From Ruminococcus flavefaciens (GTDB taxonomy: Bacteria; Bacillota; Clostridia; Oscillospirales; Ruminococcaceae), in assembly GCA_002310115.1 (NCBI GenBank), contig DBYI01000106.1:1-25072 (forward strand): 25,072 nucleotides of DNA. Direction: 5' to 3'. The notes below the pieces were generated by a model that saw only the letters and a list, made by a program, of their open reading frames with translations, was not told the DNA's origin and searched no databases. This document shows, one piece after another, positions 1-4,740 of this stretch. A program made the translations under genes and the position numbers. Within the stretch, counting starts at the first letter, position 1. Every line of letters starts with the position of its first letter.

Positions 1-40
1 TGCCCACTTTTACTTGACACATACTATACCTGTGGTTTAC

Positions 41-69
41 TTGCTTTTTCCGAAAAGCTATGATATAAT
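41..69 (+). promoter_or_regulatory. Sigma-A promoter for the 39-aa ORF unit
   Basis: A TTGCTT -35 box (41-46) and a perfect TATAAT -10 box (64-69) are separated by exactly 17 nt. Transcription should begin near 76 and run through a small hairpin (GGTCG at 93-97 pairing with CGACC at 102-106, four-base loop), then the 39-aa ORF, and stop at the terminator at 305-336. A TTGACA at 14-19 has no convincing -10 partner and was not called. Confidence 0.75.
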
Positions 70-143
70 ACAGGTGTAGTCAGAACAGGAACGGTCGAGA
101 ACGACCTCTGTAACAAGAATTATTACGAAAGGAGTTACCTGAA

Positions 144-263
144 ATGAACGTATTTACTATGTCTTATCTGTATAGTGGAACATTACTGAGCCTCAGCCTC
201 GAACTGGAAGAGACTCTTATTGTGCTGCATACAGAACATAGTGCGAATGATACGGTCATTTAA
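144..263 (+). CDS. Small hypothetical protein, 39 aa
   Basis: The ATG is preceded by AAGGAG (129-134) at 9-nt spacing and the frame runs 39 codons to TAA. The product begins MNVFTMSYLY, has a leucine-rich middle and an acidic, histidine-containing tail; there is no signal peptide and no clear membrane segment. I do not recognise it. It is the only ORF in a self-contained transcription unit with its own promoter, a structured 5' leader and a strong terminator, which argues that the transcript of about 250 nt is real whether or not the peptide is the functional product. The unit sits directly upstream of the tRNA cluster. Alternatives are a regulatory RNA or a leader-type peptide. Confidence 0.5.
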   Translation: MNVFTMSYLYSGTLLSLSLELEETLIVLHTEHSANDTVI

Positions 264-304
264 GGACTTGCTTTCAGTATAGATCCTTGAATATCCGAAT
301 ATAG

Positions 305-336
305 CACCGTCTGTATACAGCAGACGGTGTTTTTTT
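305..336 (+). terminator. Rho-independent terminator of the 39-aa ORF unit
   Basis: A perfect 9-bp stem (CACCGTCTG at 305-313 with CAGACGGTG at 321-329), a 7-nt loop and an eight-T run ending at 336. It lies 4 nt before the first tRNA, so the tRNAs need read-through or a promoter that I could not find. Confidence 0.9.
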
Positions 337-339
337 CAT

Positions 340-418
340 GCCCGCATGATGGAATTTTGGCATACATCCCTGTCTAAGAAGCAGGTTTTTGCGAGTTCGA
401 ATCTCGCTGCGGGTACCA
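340..418 (+). tRNA. tRNA-Leu(AAG)-like, short variable arm
   Basis: The acceptor stem GCCCGCA (340-346) pairs with TGCGGGT (408-414); discriminator A415 and an encoded CCA (416-418) follow. The anticodon arm is CCTGT / CTAAGAA / GCAGG with anticodon AAG at 376-378. The T arm is GCGAG / TTCGAAT / CTCGC (391-407). The D region has a long loop containing the GG pair (359-360) and resembles the D arm of bacterial tRNA-Leu, yet the variable region is only five T residues (386-390) instead of the long class II arm normal for Leu. It could be a degraded or specialised mobile-element tRNA. An unmodified A34 would be unusual in bacteria. Confidence 0.75.
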
Positions 419-421
419 GAT

Positions 422-494
422 GCTCTCGTAGCCCAATGGCAGAGGCAGCGGACTTAAAATCCGCACAGTATGAGTTCAAATCTCATCGGGAGCA
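422..494 (+). tRNA. tRNA with UAA (Leu) anticodon on a class I body
   Basis: The acceptor GCTCTCG (422-428) pairs with CGGGAGC (487-493) with one G-U pair; A494 is the discriminator. T8, A9 and a GCC/GGC D stem follow. The anticodon arm is GCGGA / CTTAAAA / TCCGC giving anticodon TAA, which reads UUA Leu codons. The variable region is five bases (ACAGT), and the T arm is ATGAG / TTCAAAT / CTCAT. Bacterial tRNA-Leu normally carries a long variable arm, so the body is atypical. No CCA is encoded; CTG follows the discriminator, so CCA would have to be added after processing. Confidence 0.8.
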
Positions 495-536
495 CTGACT
501 TTGTCAAGGATCATATACTGAAAGGAGTTGCTGAAA

Positions 537-761
537 ATGCCTATCATTGATGTAAAAGCAACAGGCGATAATATAAAGAACATAATCAAGTCCAAGGATT
601 TCAAAATATCTGATGTGCAGGCTCGGTGCGGTTTCAATACTCCGCAGGCTATCTTCAAGTGGATGCGTGGAGACGCTGTTCCCACCATCGACAACCTGAT
701 AATACTGGCGGATATGTTTGATATACCGATAGATAAAATAATAATCGTCACCCGAATATGA
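537..761 (+). CDS. Small XRE-family HTH regulator (74 aa)
   Basis: ATG at 537 has AAAGGAG (521-527) at 9-nt spacing, making it a better start than the TTG at 528. The 74-aa product is essentially one XRE/Cro-type helix-turn-helix domain: after an N-terminal strand (MPIIDVKATG) comes the four-helix region with recognition segment TPQAIFKWMRGDAVPTIDN (about residues 40-58). Proteins of this exact layout are common in gut Clostridia and their phages and plasmids. It lies between the second and third tRNA genes in the same orientation, so it is probably co-transcribed with them. It presumably binds DNA as a dimer; the target is unknown. The dyads at 3562-3582 and 4686-4727 are possible but untested targets. 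Confidence 0.85.
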   Translation: MPIIDVKATGDNIKNIIKSKDFKISDVQARCGFNTPQAIFKWMRGDAVPTIDNLIILADMFDIPIDKIIIVTRI

Positions 762-773
762 GTGACGACATAT

Positions 774-847
774 GGCGGATTCGTCTAACAGGTCAGGACA
801 AGAGGCTTTCAATCTCTAAATGTTGGGTTCAACCCCCACATCCATCA
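774..847 (+). tRNA. tRNA-Glu(UUC)-like, with stem mismatches
   Basis: The acceptor GGCGGAT (774-780) pairs with ATCCATC (840-846) except for a C776/A844 mismatch and one G-U. D stem GTC/GAC (783-785, 797-799). The anticodon arm AGAGG / CTTTCAA / TCTCT gives anticodon TTC (808-810), Glu. The T loop TTCAACC (828-834) is normal, but the outer T-stem pair T823/C839 is mismatched. Discriminator A847 is followed by CTA, not CCA. Either a slightly degenerate mobile-element tRNA or a pseudogene. Confidence 0.65.
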
Positions 848-852
848 CTAAT

Positions 853-943
853 GGGCAAGTATGCATAGCGGCGATTGCAGCGGACTGTAAATCCGCTACC
901 CTTGCGGTAAACATCGTAGGTTCGATTCCTACATTGCCCACCA
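853..943 (+). tRNA. tRNA-Tyr(GUA), class II
   Basis: Acceptor GGGCAA (853-858) pairs with TTGCCC (934-939); the seventh pair G859/A933 is mismatched. The anticodon arm GCGGA / CTGTAAA / TCCGC gives GTA at 887-889. A long variable arm contains a TACC/GGTA stem, as expected for bacterial tRNA-Tyr. The T arm is GTAGG / TTCGATT / CCTAC. Discriminator A940 is followed by an encoded CCA (941-943). Confidence 0.85.
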
Positions 944-945
944 AT

Positions 946-1037
946 GATCGCATAAGCCTAACTGGTAAGGCAGCGGTTTGCTAAACCGTGAGTAATCGGA
1001 ATATTCCGATGTCTGAGTTCAAATCTCAGTGCGACCG
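946..1037 (+). tRNA. tRNA-Ser(GCU), class II
   Basis: Acceptor GATCGCA (946-952) pairs with TGCGACC (1030-1036) with one A/C mismatch at position 2. The anticodon arm GCGGT / TTGCTAA / ACCGT gives GCT at 980-982 (Ser, AGC/AGU codons). The long variable arm holds a self-complementary stem around ATCGGAATATTCCGAT, as expected for tRNA-Ser. T arm CTGAG / TTCAAAT / CTCAG. The discriminator is G1037, normal for Ser, followed by CTA rather than CCA. Confidence 0.85.
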
Positions 1038-1052
1038 CTATAAAATTAAGGC

Positions 1053-1082
1053 TTGACGTTACTATATTCTTGATGTTATAAT
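1053..1082 (+). promoter_or_regulatory. Sigma-A promoter for the flavodoxin-like gene
   Basis: TTGACG (1053-1058), 18-nt spacer, TATAAT (1077-1082). It lies just after the last tRNA and about 30 nt before the flavodoxin-like start codon, giving a very short leader. Confidence 0.75.
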
Positions 1083-1114
1083 GCAATTATAATAAATGCA
1101 AGAGAAAAAAGCCT

Positions 1115-1555
1115 ATGAAAACTGCTATCGTGTATTACTCAAAACATCATGGCAATACAAAAAAACTGATCGATGCTATTGCAGCTGCTGACAGTTCGGT
1201 ATCAATGATCGATGTAACAAATAAACCTGAAACTGATCTTTCATCATATGACCGTATCGGTTTTGCTTCCGGTATCTATTTCAGTTCATTTGCAAAACAG
1301 CTCATTTCATTTGCAGAAAAGCACCTTCCTGAAAACAAGAAAGTATTTTATATATATACTCATGGCGCACCGATCGGTGGTTTCCTGAAAGGGATCCGAG
1401 CTGTTGTCAAAAAGAAGCACTGCCGTGAACTTGGCAGATATCACTGCTTCGGCTTTGATACATACGGACCTTTTAAAATATTCGGAGGAATTGCAAAAGA
1501 ACATCCGAATGAGAAAGAGATCTCCGCTGTAGTTAAGTTTTATAAAGGTTTATAA
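1115..1555 (+). CDS. Flavodoxin-like protein (146 aa)
   Basis: The 146-aa product starts MKTAIVYYSKHHGNTKKL, a first beta strand followed by the FMN phosphate-binding loop (residues about 8-16, S/T-rich with GNT). Alternating strands follow (DRIGFASGIYFSS near 46-58 and VFYIYTHGAP near 76-86), as in short-chain flavodoxins, whose usual length is 140-170 aa. It should be a cytoplasmic FMN-binding electron carrier, or a protoporphyrinogen-oxidase-like flavodoxin domain protein; the electron partner cannot be read from this window. Its Shine-Dalgarno is weak (AGAG in the short leader). It has its own promoter at 1053-1082 and is followed 18 bp later by an unknown gene, so the two form a small operon. 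Confidence 0.85.
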   Translation: MKTAIVYYSKHHGNTKKLIDAIAAADSSVSMIDVTNKPETDLSSYDRIGFASGIYFSSFAKQLISFAEKHLPENKKVFYIYTHGAPIGGFLKGIRAVVKKKHCRELGRYHCFGFDTYGPFKIFGGIAKEHPNEKEISAVVKFYKGL

Positions 1556-1573
1556 TAAGTAAGAGGTAAAAAT

Positions 1574-2008
1574 ATGGAAAGATGGGAAAAAGAAGCGGAA
1601 TTCGTTCTTGAACTTATGAAAAAGGACGAAGAATTAATGTTCAGTGATGATGACACCAATCATACTCAGCGAAAAAAGCATGATGAATTCGTTAAAGAAT
1701 GGGGCTTTTCATATAATGATATGTTGGATCTTGATAATTCAATAGCCATGTTTATTCTGCCGAGAATAGCCTATTTTCTAAAAAACAACATCGGCATCCC
1801 CAGTGTACTTACAAAGATCGCTGATGATGGTAAGGTTGAAAATGAAGAACAAGCCAGACAGCAGTGGAACAGCATACTGGAAACTATATGTGACGGTTTC
1901 CACATGTATCTGGAGAAATCCTTTTCTGATTTCACAGATGAAAAAAAAGAGCTATGGAATAAAGCTAAAAAGTACCTTATTGATTATTTTGAATGCCTCT
2001 GGTATTGA
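1574..2008 (+). CDS. Hypothetical protein, phage-type (144 aa)
   Basis: ATG at 1574 follows an AGAGG ribosome-binding site (1561-1565). The 144-aa product is soluble, charged and helix-rich. Its central segment, FILPRIAYFLKNNIGIPSVL (about residues 61-80), followed by an acidic linker and a helix around QQWNSILETICDGFHMYLE, resembles a family of unknown-function proteins frequent in phage genomes, typically carrying an LPR-x-x-YF motif and a W-x-x-IL motif. That family call is from memory and uncertain. No catalytic motif is visible. It probably shares the transcript of the flavodoxin-like gene. Its presence fits the view that this part of the window is mobile-element DNA. Confidence 0.7.
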   Translation: MERWEKEAEFVLELMKKDEELMFSDDDTNHTQRKKHDEFVKEWGFSYNDMLDLDNSIAMFILPRIAYFLKNNIGIPSVLTKIADDGKVENEEQARQQWNSILETICDGFHMYLEKSFSDFTDEKKELWNKAKKYLIDYFECLWY

Positions 2009-2046
2009 TTTTTTGATTATTATCGCATATAAAACCTGTAAAAGAA

Positions 2047-2082
2047 CCCGACATACCTCTAAGCTATGCGTACCATGTCGGG
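2047..2082 (-). terminator. Terminator after the AbiE toxin gene
   Basis: CCCGACAT (2047-2054) pairs with ATGTCGGG (2075-2082), an 8-bp perfect stem with a 20-nt loop. Read on the minus strand it is followed by TTCTTTT, so it fits best as the terminator of the toxin gene ending at 2104. It could also act on the convergent + strand gene. Confidence 0.6.
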
Positions 2083-2103
2083 ACATTTAATTTATAATGC
2101 AGT

Positions 2104-2964
2104 TTATTTCAGGTCATTTGTTATCTGCTTGAAAAAATCCGCACACCATAGATCAAGAGAGCCAGTATCCTTTATAAAAGGACGTACATCATCTTTTGCC
2201 TGTTCAAAATCAATAGTATCAAAACGAGAACAGAGCAGTATTTTTGCGTCATCAATGTTGAAATCATTTTCCTGCTTCCAGGCATCGGACTGAACAAGAC
2301 GCGCTTTCAGATGTTCGGTATTCAAGGCAGCGCTGCGTGAAAGATAGAATATATAGTCATACAGGTCTCTACCCTTGACACGGCTTTTCCAAGAACGGCA
2401 TATTACGGCGTGAGCTTTACCGGCAAAAAGTGATGGCATATCATAAAGAGTTACTTCGTATGGTGACGGGAGAAGACGATATTTACGCTCAAAAGTCGCG
2501 CCGATTGGTGGATTTGTATCAACTTCAAATTTTATCTTTATTTTCTCATCACCTGCAACGCTGCTTATTACAGGATCCGAAGCATAGAACAGCAACATAT
2601 GTTCCTTGGTGTTACCTTTCAAAAATGCTGACCGTATGGCAGATTCTTTCGTTTTCTGTTTCTCAGAAACCTCAACATTCAATCCGTATGAAGCGATTTC
2701 TTTTCTTAATATAGGGAAATACTCCGATAAATCAAAACTATCATCGGTTTCCATCAGTGAAAAATCAAGGTCTTCAGAAAAGCGATCAAGACCGTAGAAT
2801 ATACGAAGGGCGGTTCCGCCATAAAAAGCGGTTTTTTTGAAAAATCCCGCACGGGAGAGTCCGCACAGAACAATCTCCTGCATTATCTCTTTTATAGCAT
2901 TCTTTTTATCTGAAATTCCGTGTGTTTCGTACTTTTTCAGCATCTCACCCAGTACACTATTCAT
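2104..2964 (-). CDS. abiEii: AbiEii-type nucleotidyltransferase toxin
   Basis: This 286-aa protein carries the signature of AbiEii/AbiGii nucleotidyltransferases: GGTALRIFYGLDRFSEDLDF (residues 49-68), with the GGTALR glycine pair and SEDLDF metal-binding acidic residues. A later basic segment (SLFAGKAHAVICR) and DLYDYIFYLSR fit the family's C-terminal half. These toxins transfer nucleotides to RNA targets (tRNA for related MenT enzymes) and cause abortive infection or growth arrest when not restrained. ATG at 2964 was chosen over the upstream TTG at 3012 because GGAGG lies just before it, inside the end of the antitoxin gene, and the two genes are 2 nt apart, implying translational coupling. 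Length is normal for the family (about 280-310 aa). Confidence 0.92.
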   Translation of the reverse strand: MNSVLGEMLKKYETHGISDKKNAIKEIMQEIVLCGLSRAGFFKKTAFYGGTALRIFYGLDRFSEDLDFSLMETDDSFDLSEYFPILRKEIASYGLNVEVSEKQKTKESAIRSAFLKGNTKEHMLLFYASDPVISSVAGDEKIKIKFEVDTNPPIGATFERKYRLLPSPYEVTLYDMPSLFAGKAHAVICRSWKSRVKGRDLYDYIFYLSRSAALNTEHLKARLVQSDAWKQENDFNIDDAKILLCSRFDTIDFEQAKDDVRPFIKDTGSLDLWCADFFKQITNDLK

Positions 2965-2966
2965 TT

Positions 2967-3548
2967 TTAGTTCCTCCGAAGGTATTTCATAAGATATTTC
3001 AAATTGTTGCAATGGTATTTATCACCGATTTGCATAATATCATCGACAATCAGTTTGCTGAACTCCGCTGTATCAATCCGAAGATCGTCAAATAACATTT
3101 TTTCGATATCTTTTTGACTTGTTACCGGTGGCATGGTGTATAACTTGTCGCACAGAGCCTTTTCAGGCGTTGCAATTTGATATACGTATCCATTCTCCTC
3201 CTTGATAACGATTCCAAAAGGATAAACATCGGAAGGTACGTCGCGATAAGTAAAGTGACCAAATAGATTATCGTACTCTTTAGCCTTTTTCTTGCTGAAT
3301 GTAGCTGATGTATAAGCATAGACAGCTTCGGGTATCAATCCATAAGAGGACAGAGCATAATCAAATGACAGGTAGGAGGGACCAAATATTGCTCCTGCAA
3401 GGCAATATCCCTGCACATTCTTGTCTGTTTCATAAATACCGCGTGTAAGCTGGATTATTTTTCCGTCATTCTTCATGCGTAAAATCTTTCCTGCGGGATC
3501 ACTATACTTATTAAGCCGTTCCATAAGCATTGATGTCGTCAAAATCAT
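2967..3548 (-). CDS. abiEi: AbiEi-type antitoxin/autorepressor
   Basis: This 193-aa protein is encoded immediately upstream of the AbiEii toxin, the standard type IV toxin-antitoxin order. The N-terminus (about residues 1-45, ending in QLTRGIYE) looks like the winged-helix 'transcriptional regulator, AbiEi antitoxin' domain. The middle (SYLSFDYALSSYGLIPEA) and PEKALCDKLY are typical of AbiEi C-terminal domains. Family knowledge: the N-domain binds inverted repeats in its own promoter, and the C-domain is needed for neutralisation. ATG at 3548 is preferred over GTG at 3557 because GAGG lies 8 nt upstream of the ATG. A palindrome straddles the promoter -10 (3562-3582), as expected for autoregulation. 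Confidence 0.88.
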   Translation of the reverse strand: MILTTSMLMERLNKYSDPAGKILRMKNDGKIIQLTRGIYETDKNVQGYCLAGAIFGPSYLSFDYALSSYGLIPEAVYAYTSATFSKKKAKEYDNLFGHFTYRDVPSDVYPFGIVIKEENGYVYQIATPEKALCDKLYTMPPVTSQKDIEKMLFDDLRIDTAEFSKLIVDDIMQIGDKYHCNNLKYLMKYLRRN

Positions 3549-3561
3549 GATTTTCACCTCT

Positions 3562-3597
3562 AAATTGTATTATACACAATTTCAAGGAGAAAATCAA
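3562..3597 (-). promoter_or_regulatory. abiE promoter with palindromic operator
   Basis: On the minus strand TTGATT (3597-3592), a 17-nt spacer and TATAAT (3574-3569) form a strong promoter about 20 nt before the antitoxin start. The -10 box is embedded in a perfect inverted repeat: AAATTGT (3562-3568) and ACAATTT (3576-3582) around a 7-nt centre. The antitoxin of AbiE systems is a known autorepressor, so this is its likely operator. Confidence 0.75.
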
Positions 3598-3717
3598 GAG
3601 TTTTTTTAAAAAGTGTCATTATTTTTTTAATAATCATATTTGATTCTTTGCTTTTACCTATACGTTTTTGCAGCCTGTTAGGAGCTTCCTGTAAAAAAAT
3701 AAAAAACGCGGGTTGAT

Positions 3718-3810
3718 ATGTGCCTTAAACATGTAATGGATAAAGCTCCACCTGTATCATATAATGGAATCAAACAGAAGTATGTTCTGGATTGGTTACT
3801 TGATAAATAA
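3718..3810 (+). pseudogene. Possible C-terminal gene remnant, 30 codons
   Basis: An open frame of 30 codons (MCLKHVMDKAPPVSYNGIKQ..., ending VLDWLLDK) stops 5 bp before a strong terminator. There is no ribosome-binding site. The amino-acid composition looks protein-like and the position just before a terminator suggests the tail of a longer gene lost by deletion. It could also be chance. Confidence 0.3.
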
Positions 3811-3815
3811 TCTGT

Positions 3816-3845
3816 AAAGGAGTTGGCACCCCCAACTCCTTTTTA
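3816..3845 (+). terminator. Strong rho-independent terminator
   Basis: An 11-bp perfect stem (AAAGGAGTTGG at 3816-3826, CCAACTCCTTT at 3832-3842) with a 5-nt loop and a T run. It follows the 30-codon remnant, consistent with a deleted + strand gene upstream of the attachment site. Confidence 0.85.
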
Positions 3846-3887
3846 GCTTTTGGCAATTCTTTAATTATCATTTTTTAAATAGGCGCG

Positions 3888-3929
3888 TGGTTCTTATTTG
3901 GTTCTTATTTTCACTAAAATTCACTAAAA
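3888..3929 (+). repeat. Two tandem direct repeat pairs near the attachment site
   Basis: TGGTTCTTATT is repeated head-to-tail (3888-3898 and 3899-3909), followed at once by TTCACTAAAA repeated head-to-tail (3910-3919 and 3920-3929). After this the sequence stays A-rich to the tRNA-Thr fragment about 95 bp away. Short tandem repeats at this distance from a tRNA 3'-end scar are typical arm-type binding sites of tyrosine integrases. No integrase gene is present in the window. The whole stretch 3598-4125 holds no intact protein gene. Confidence 0.65.
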
Positions 3930-4023
3930 AAAGACCAAAGCCACAAAAGGCAAAAAGCCATCAAATCGCGCAATATAGCCAATTACTCGATTTCGCAAAA
4001 AATCACAAAAAGAGCGACCTTTT

Positions 4024-4069
4024 ATTCGTAATGAGCAGGTCGCCCGTTCGAGTCGGGTCACTAGCTCCA
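4024..4069 (+). other. tRNA-Thr(CGU) 3'-half, attachment-site scar
   Basis: The segment begins in the anticodon loop (TTCGTAA at 4025-4031, anticodon CGT) and contains the 3' anticodon strand TGAG, variable region, T arm GCCCG / TTCGAGT / CGGGT (4042-4058), acceptor 3' strand CACTAGC, and an encoded CCA (4067-4069). The bases before the loop (CTTTTA) do not form the 5' anticodon strand, and no D arm or acceptor 5' strand exists upstream. The tRNA was therefore cut at the anticodon loop, a common crossover point for tyrosine integrases. Because the 3' half keeps the tRNA's own terminator, the chromosome resumes to the right and the inserted element lies to the left. Confidence 0.75.
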
Positions 4070-4106
4070 AAGAACCGTTTAGATGTTTATTCTAAGCGGT
4101 TCTTTT
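4069..4106 (+). terminator. Terminator of the original tRNA-Thr gene
   Basis: A 13-bp stem with one G-T pair (4069-4081 with 4093-4105) ends in TTTT, directly after the CCA of the tRNA fragment. It is evidence that this side is native chromosomal sequence. Confidence 0.8.
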
Positions 4107-4125
4107 GTTTAAAGATTTTTAGCAC

Positions 4126-4154
4126 TTGACAATTTGAGACAACTGTGTTATTAT
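4126..4154 (+). promoter_or_regulatory. Sigma-A promoter of the riboswitch-controlled gene
   Basis: Perfect TTGACA (4126-4131), 17-nt spacer, TATTAT (4149-4154). The transcript should begin near 4161, right at the start of the riboswitch. Confidence 0.85.
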
Positions 4155-4159
4155 GAAAT

Positions 4160-4250
4160 TACCATAAAGAGTACGCGAGGGACAAGCCCGTTGACCGTAC
4201 AGCAACCTGCAATGATGCAAGGTGCTAAAGCTTGAACGATGGGATGATAA
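4160..4250 (+). ncRNA. SAM-I/SAM-IV-clan riboswitch aptamer
   Basis: The segment contains the conserved core of S-box-type aptamers in order: GAGGGACAAGCCCGTTGA (4177-4194), then CAGCAACC (4200-4207), a short hairpin, and GGTGCTAA (4221-4228). In this RNA clan these form the P2 kink/pseudoknot element and the P3 side of the SAM pocket. The spacing and the GACAAGCCC/GTTGACCG wording look closest to the SAM-I/IV variant class, but I cannot separate that from SAM-I by eye, and the outer P1 stem is not clearly resolved. A promoter precedes and an intrinsic terminator (4263-4296) follows, so it most likely switches off transcription of the 115-aa gene when SAM is bound. Confidence 0.75.
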
Positions 4251-4262
4251 TAATGCTGGTAC

Positions 4263-4296
4263 AGCGATCCTGTCGTAACGATGGGGTCGCTTTTTT
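4263..4296 (+). terminator. Riboswitch expression-platform terminator
   Basis: AGCGATCC (4263-4270) pairs with GGGTCGCT (4284-4291), followed by six T residues (4291-4296). It lies between the aptamer and the ribosome-binding site, so conditional termination is the likely control mechanism. Confidence 0.8.
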
Positions 4297-4334
4297 GTGC
4301 TCTTATGGAATAATTTATAAGGAGTGCATATATT

Positions 4335-4682
4335 ATGCGTACGATCAGAGAAATGTTAGGGAACGACGAGAAGGTATGGATATATATCAACGGAGAAGAT
4401 ACCTGGAAGATGTTTGTCAATATGGCTGTAACTGAAGGTTTTCACTTCGGGGAGTTACCGGCAGAAAAGTGGGCTTTCGGACACGCTGTTGCAGTTCACA
4501 GCAACGGCAAAATGGGACATCTGCCGTTGTTTGTTTGGTGTCTTTCTTTCCAAAAAGGAGCTGTTAATTGCCAACAAAAGGTAGACTTTAGAAGATATAT
4601 CGAGAGAGCTGATGATTATAAATGCAGGGATTCACATTTTTTGTCTCGTATTATTTCTAGTCAAAATAGTAAAATGTATTGA
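4335..4682 (+). CDS. Riboswitch-controlled hypothetical protein (115 aa)
   Basis: ATG at 4335 is preceded by AAGGAG (4319-4324). The product is small and soluble with no membrane segment. Its core (WKMFVNMAVTEGFHFGELP near residues 23-41, then FGHAVAVHSNGKMGHLPLFV near 48-67) matches, from memory, a small uncharacterised protein seen in gut Clostridia; no enzyme signature is recognisable, though the several His residues and the Cys at about 69 could bind metal. Position behind a SAM-clan riboswitch and terminator implies expression when SAM is low, hinting at a role in methionine, SAM or sulfur metabolism (inference only). The last residues (SRIISSQNSKMY) look unlike the rest and the stop overlaps the -35 of the next promoter, so the natural C-terminus may have been cut where the defence operon was inserted. 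Confidence 0.75.
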   Translation: MRTIREMLGNDEKVWIYINGEDTWKMFVNMAVTEGFHFGELPAEKWAFGHAVAVHSNGKMGHLPLFVWCLSFQKGAVNCQQKVDFRRYIERADDYKCRDSHFLSRIISSQNSKMY

Positions 4683-4727
4683 AATTGTTTGATAATTGTG
4701 GTATGATATTATATATATTATCAAACA
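4679..4727 (+). promoter_or_regulatory. Defence-operon promoter with flanking dyad operator
   Basis: TTGAAA (4679-4684), 17-nt spacer and TATGAT (4702-4707) form the promoter. An 11-bp perfect inverted repeat, TGTTTGATAAT (4686-4696) and ATTATCAAACA (4717-4727), brackets the -10 box and the predicted start point near 4714. The arm centres are 31 bp apart, about three helical turns, so a dimeric or tetrameric repressor could bind both on one DNA face. Because the left arm lies upstream of the start point, it cannot be an RNA hairpin. The repressor is not obvious among the neighbouring genes. Confidence 0.7.
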
Positions 4728-4740
4728 GGAGGCGTTGTAG

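Noticed and set aside
1..13. Possible 3' end of a further tRNA (TGCCCAC at the window start resembles the end of the Tyr tRNA).
   Set aside because: Too short, with no T arm in the window to support it.
340..418. First tRNA as a selenocysteine or suppressor tRNA.
   Set aside because: The acceptor stem is 7 bp, the variable arm is short and the anticodon is AAG, not UCA, CUA or UUA.
2965..3012. Longer AbiEii toxin from TTG 3012.
   Set aside because: The extension overlaps the antitoxin coding sequence and lacks a good ribosome-binding site; ATG 2964 has GGAGG just upstream.
4009..4044. GCGACC/GGTCGC inverted repeat around the tRNA-Thr fragment as a terminator.
   Set aside because: The right arm is part of the tRNA variable/T arm, there is no T run, and the pairing is probably coincidental.
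4232..4435. Open frame across the riboswitch terminator and start of the 115-aa gene.
   Set aside because: It begins inside the aptamer/terminator region, lacks a ribosome-binding site and reads out of frame with the better gene.
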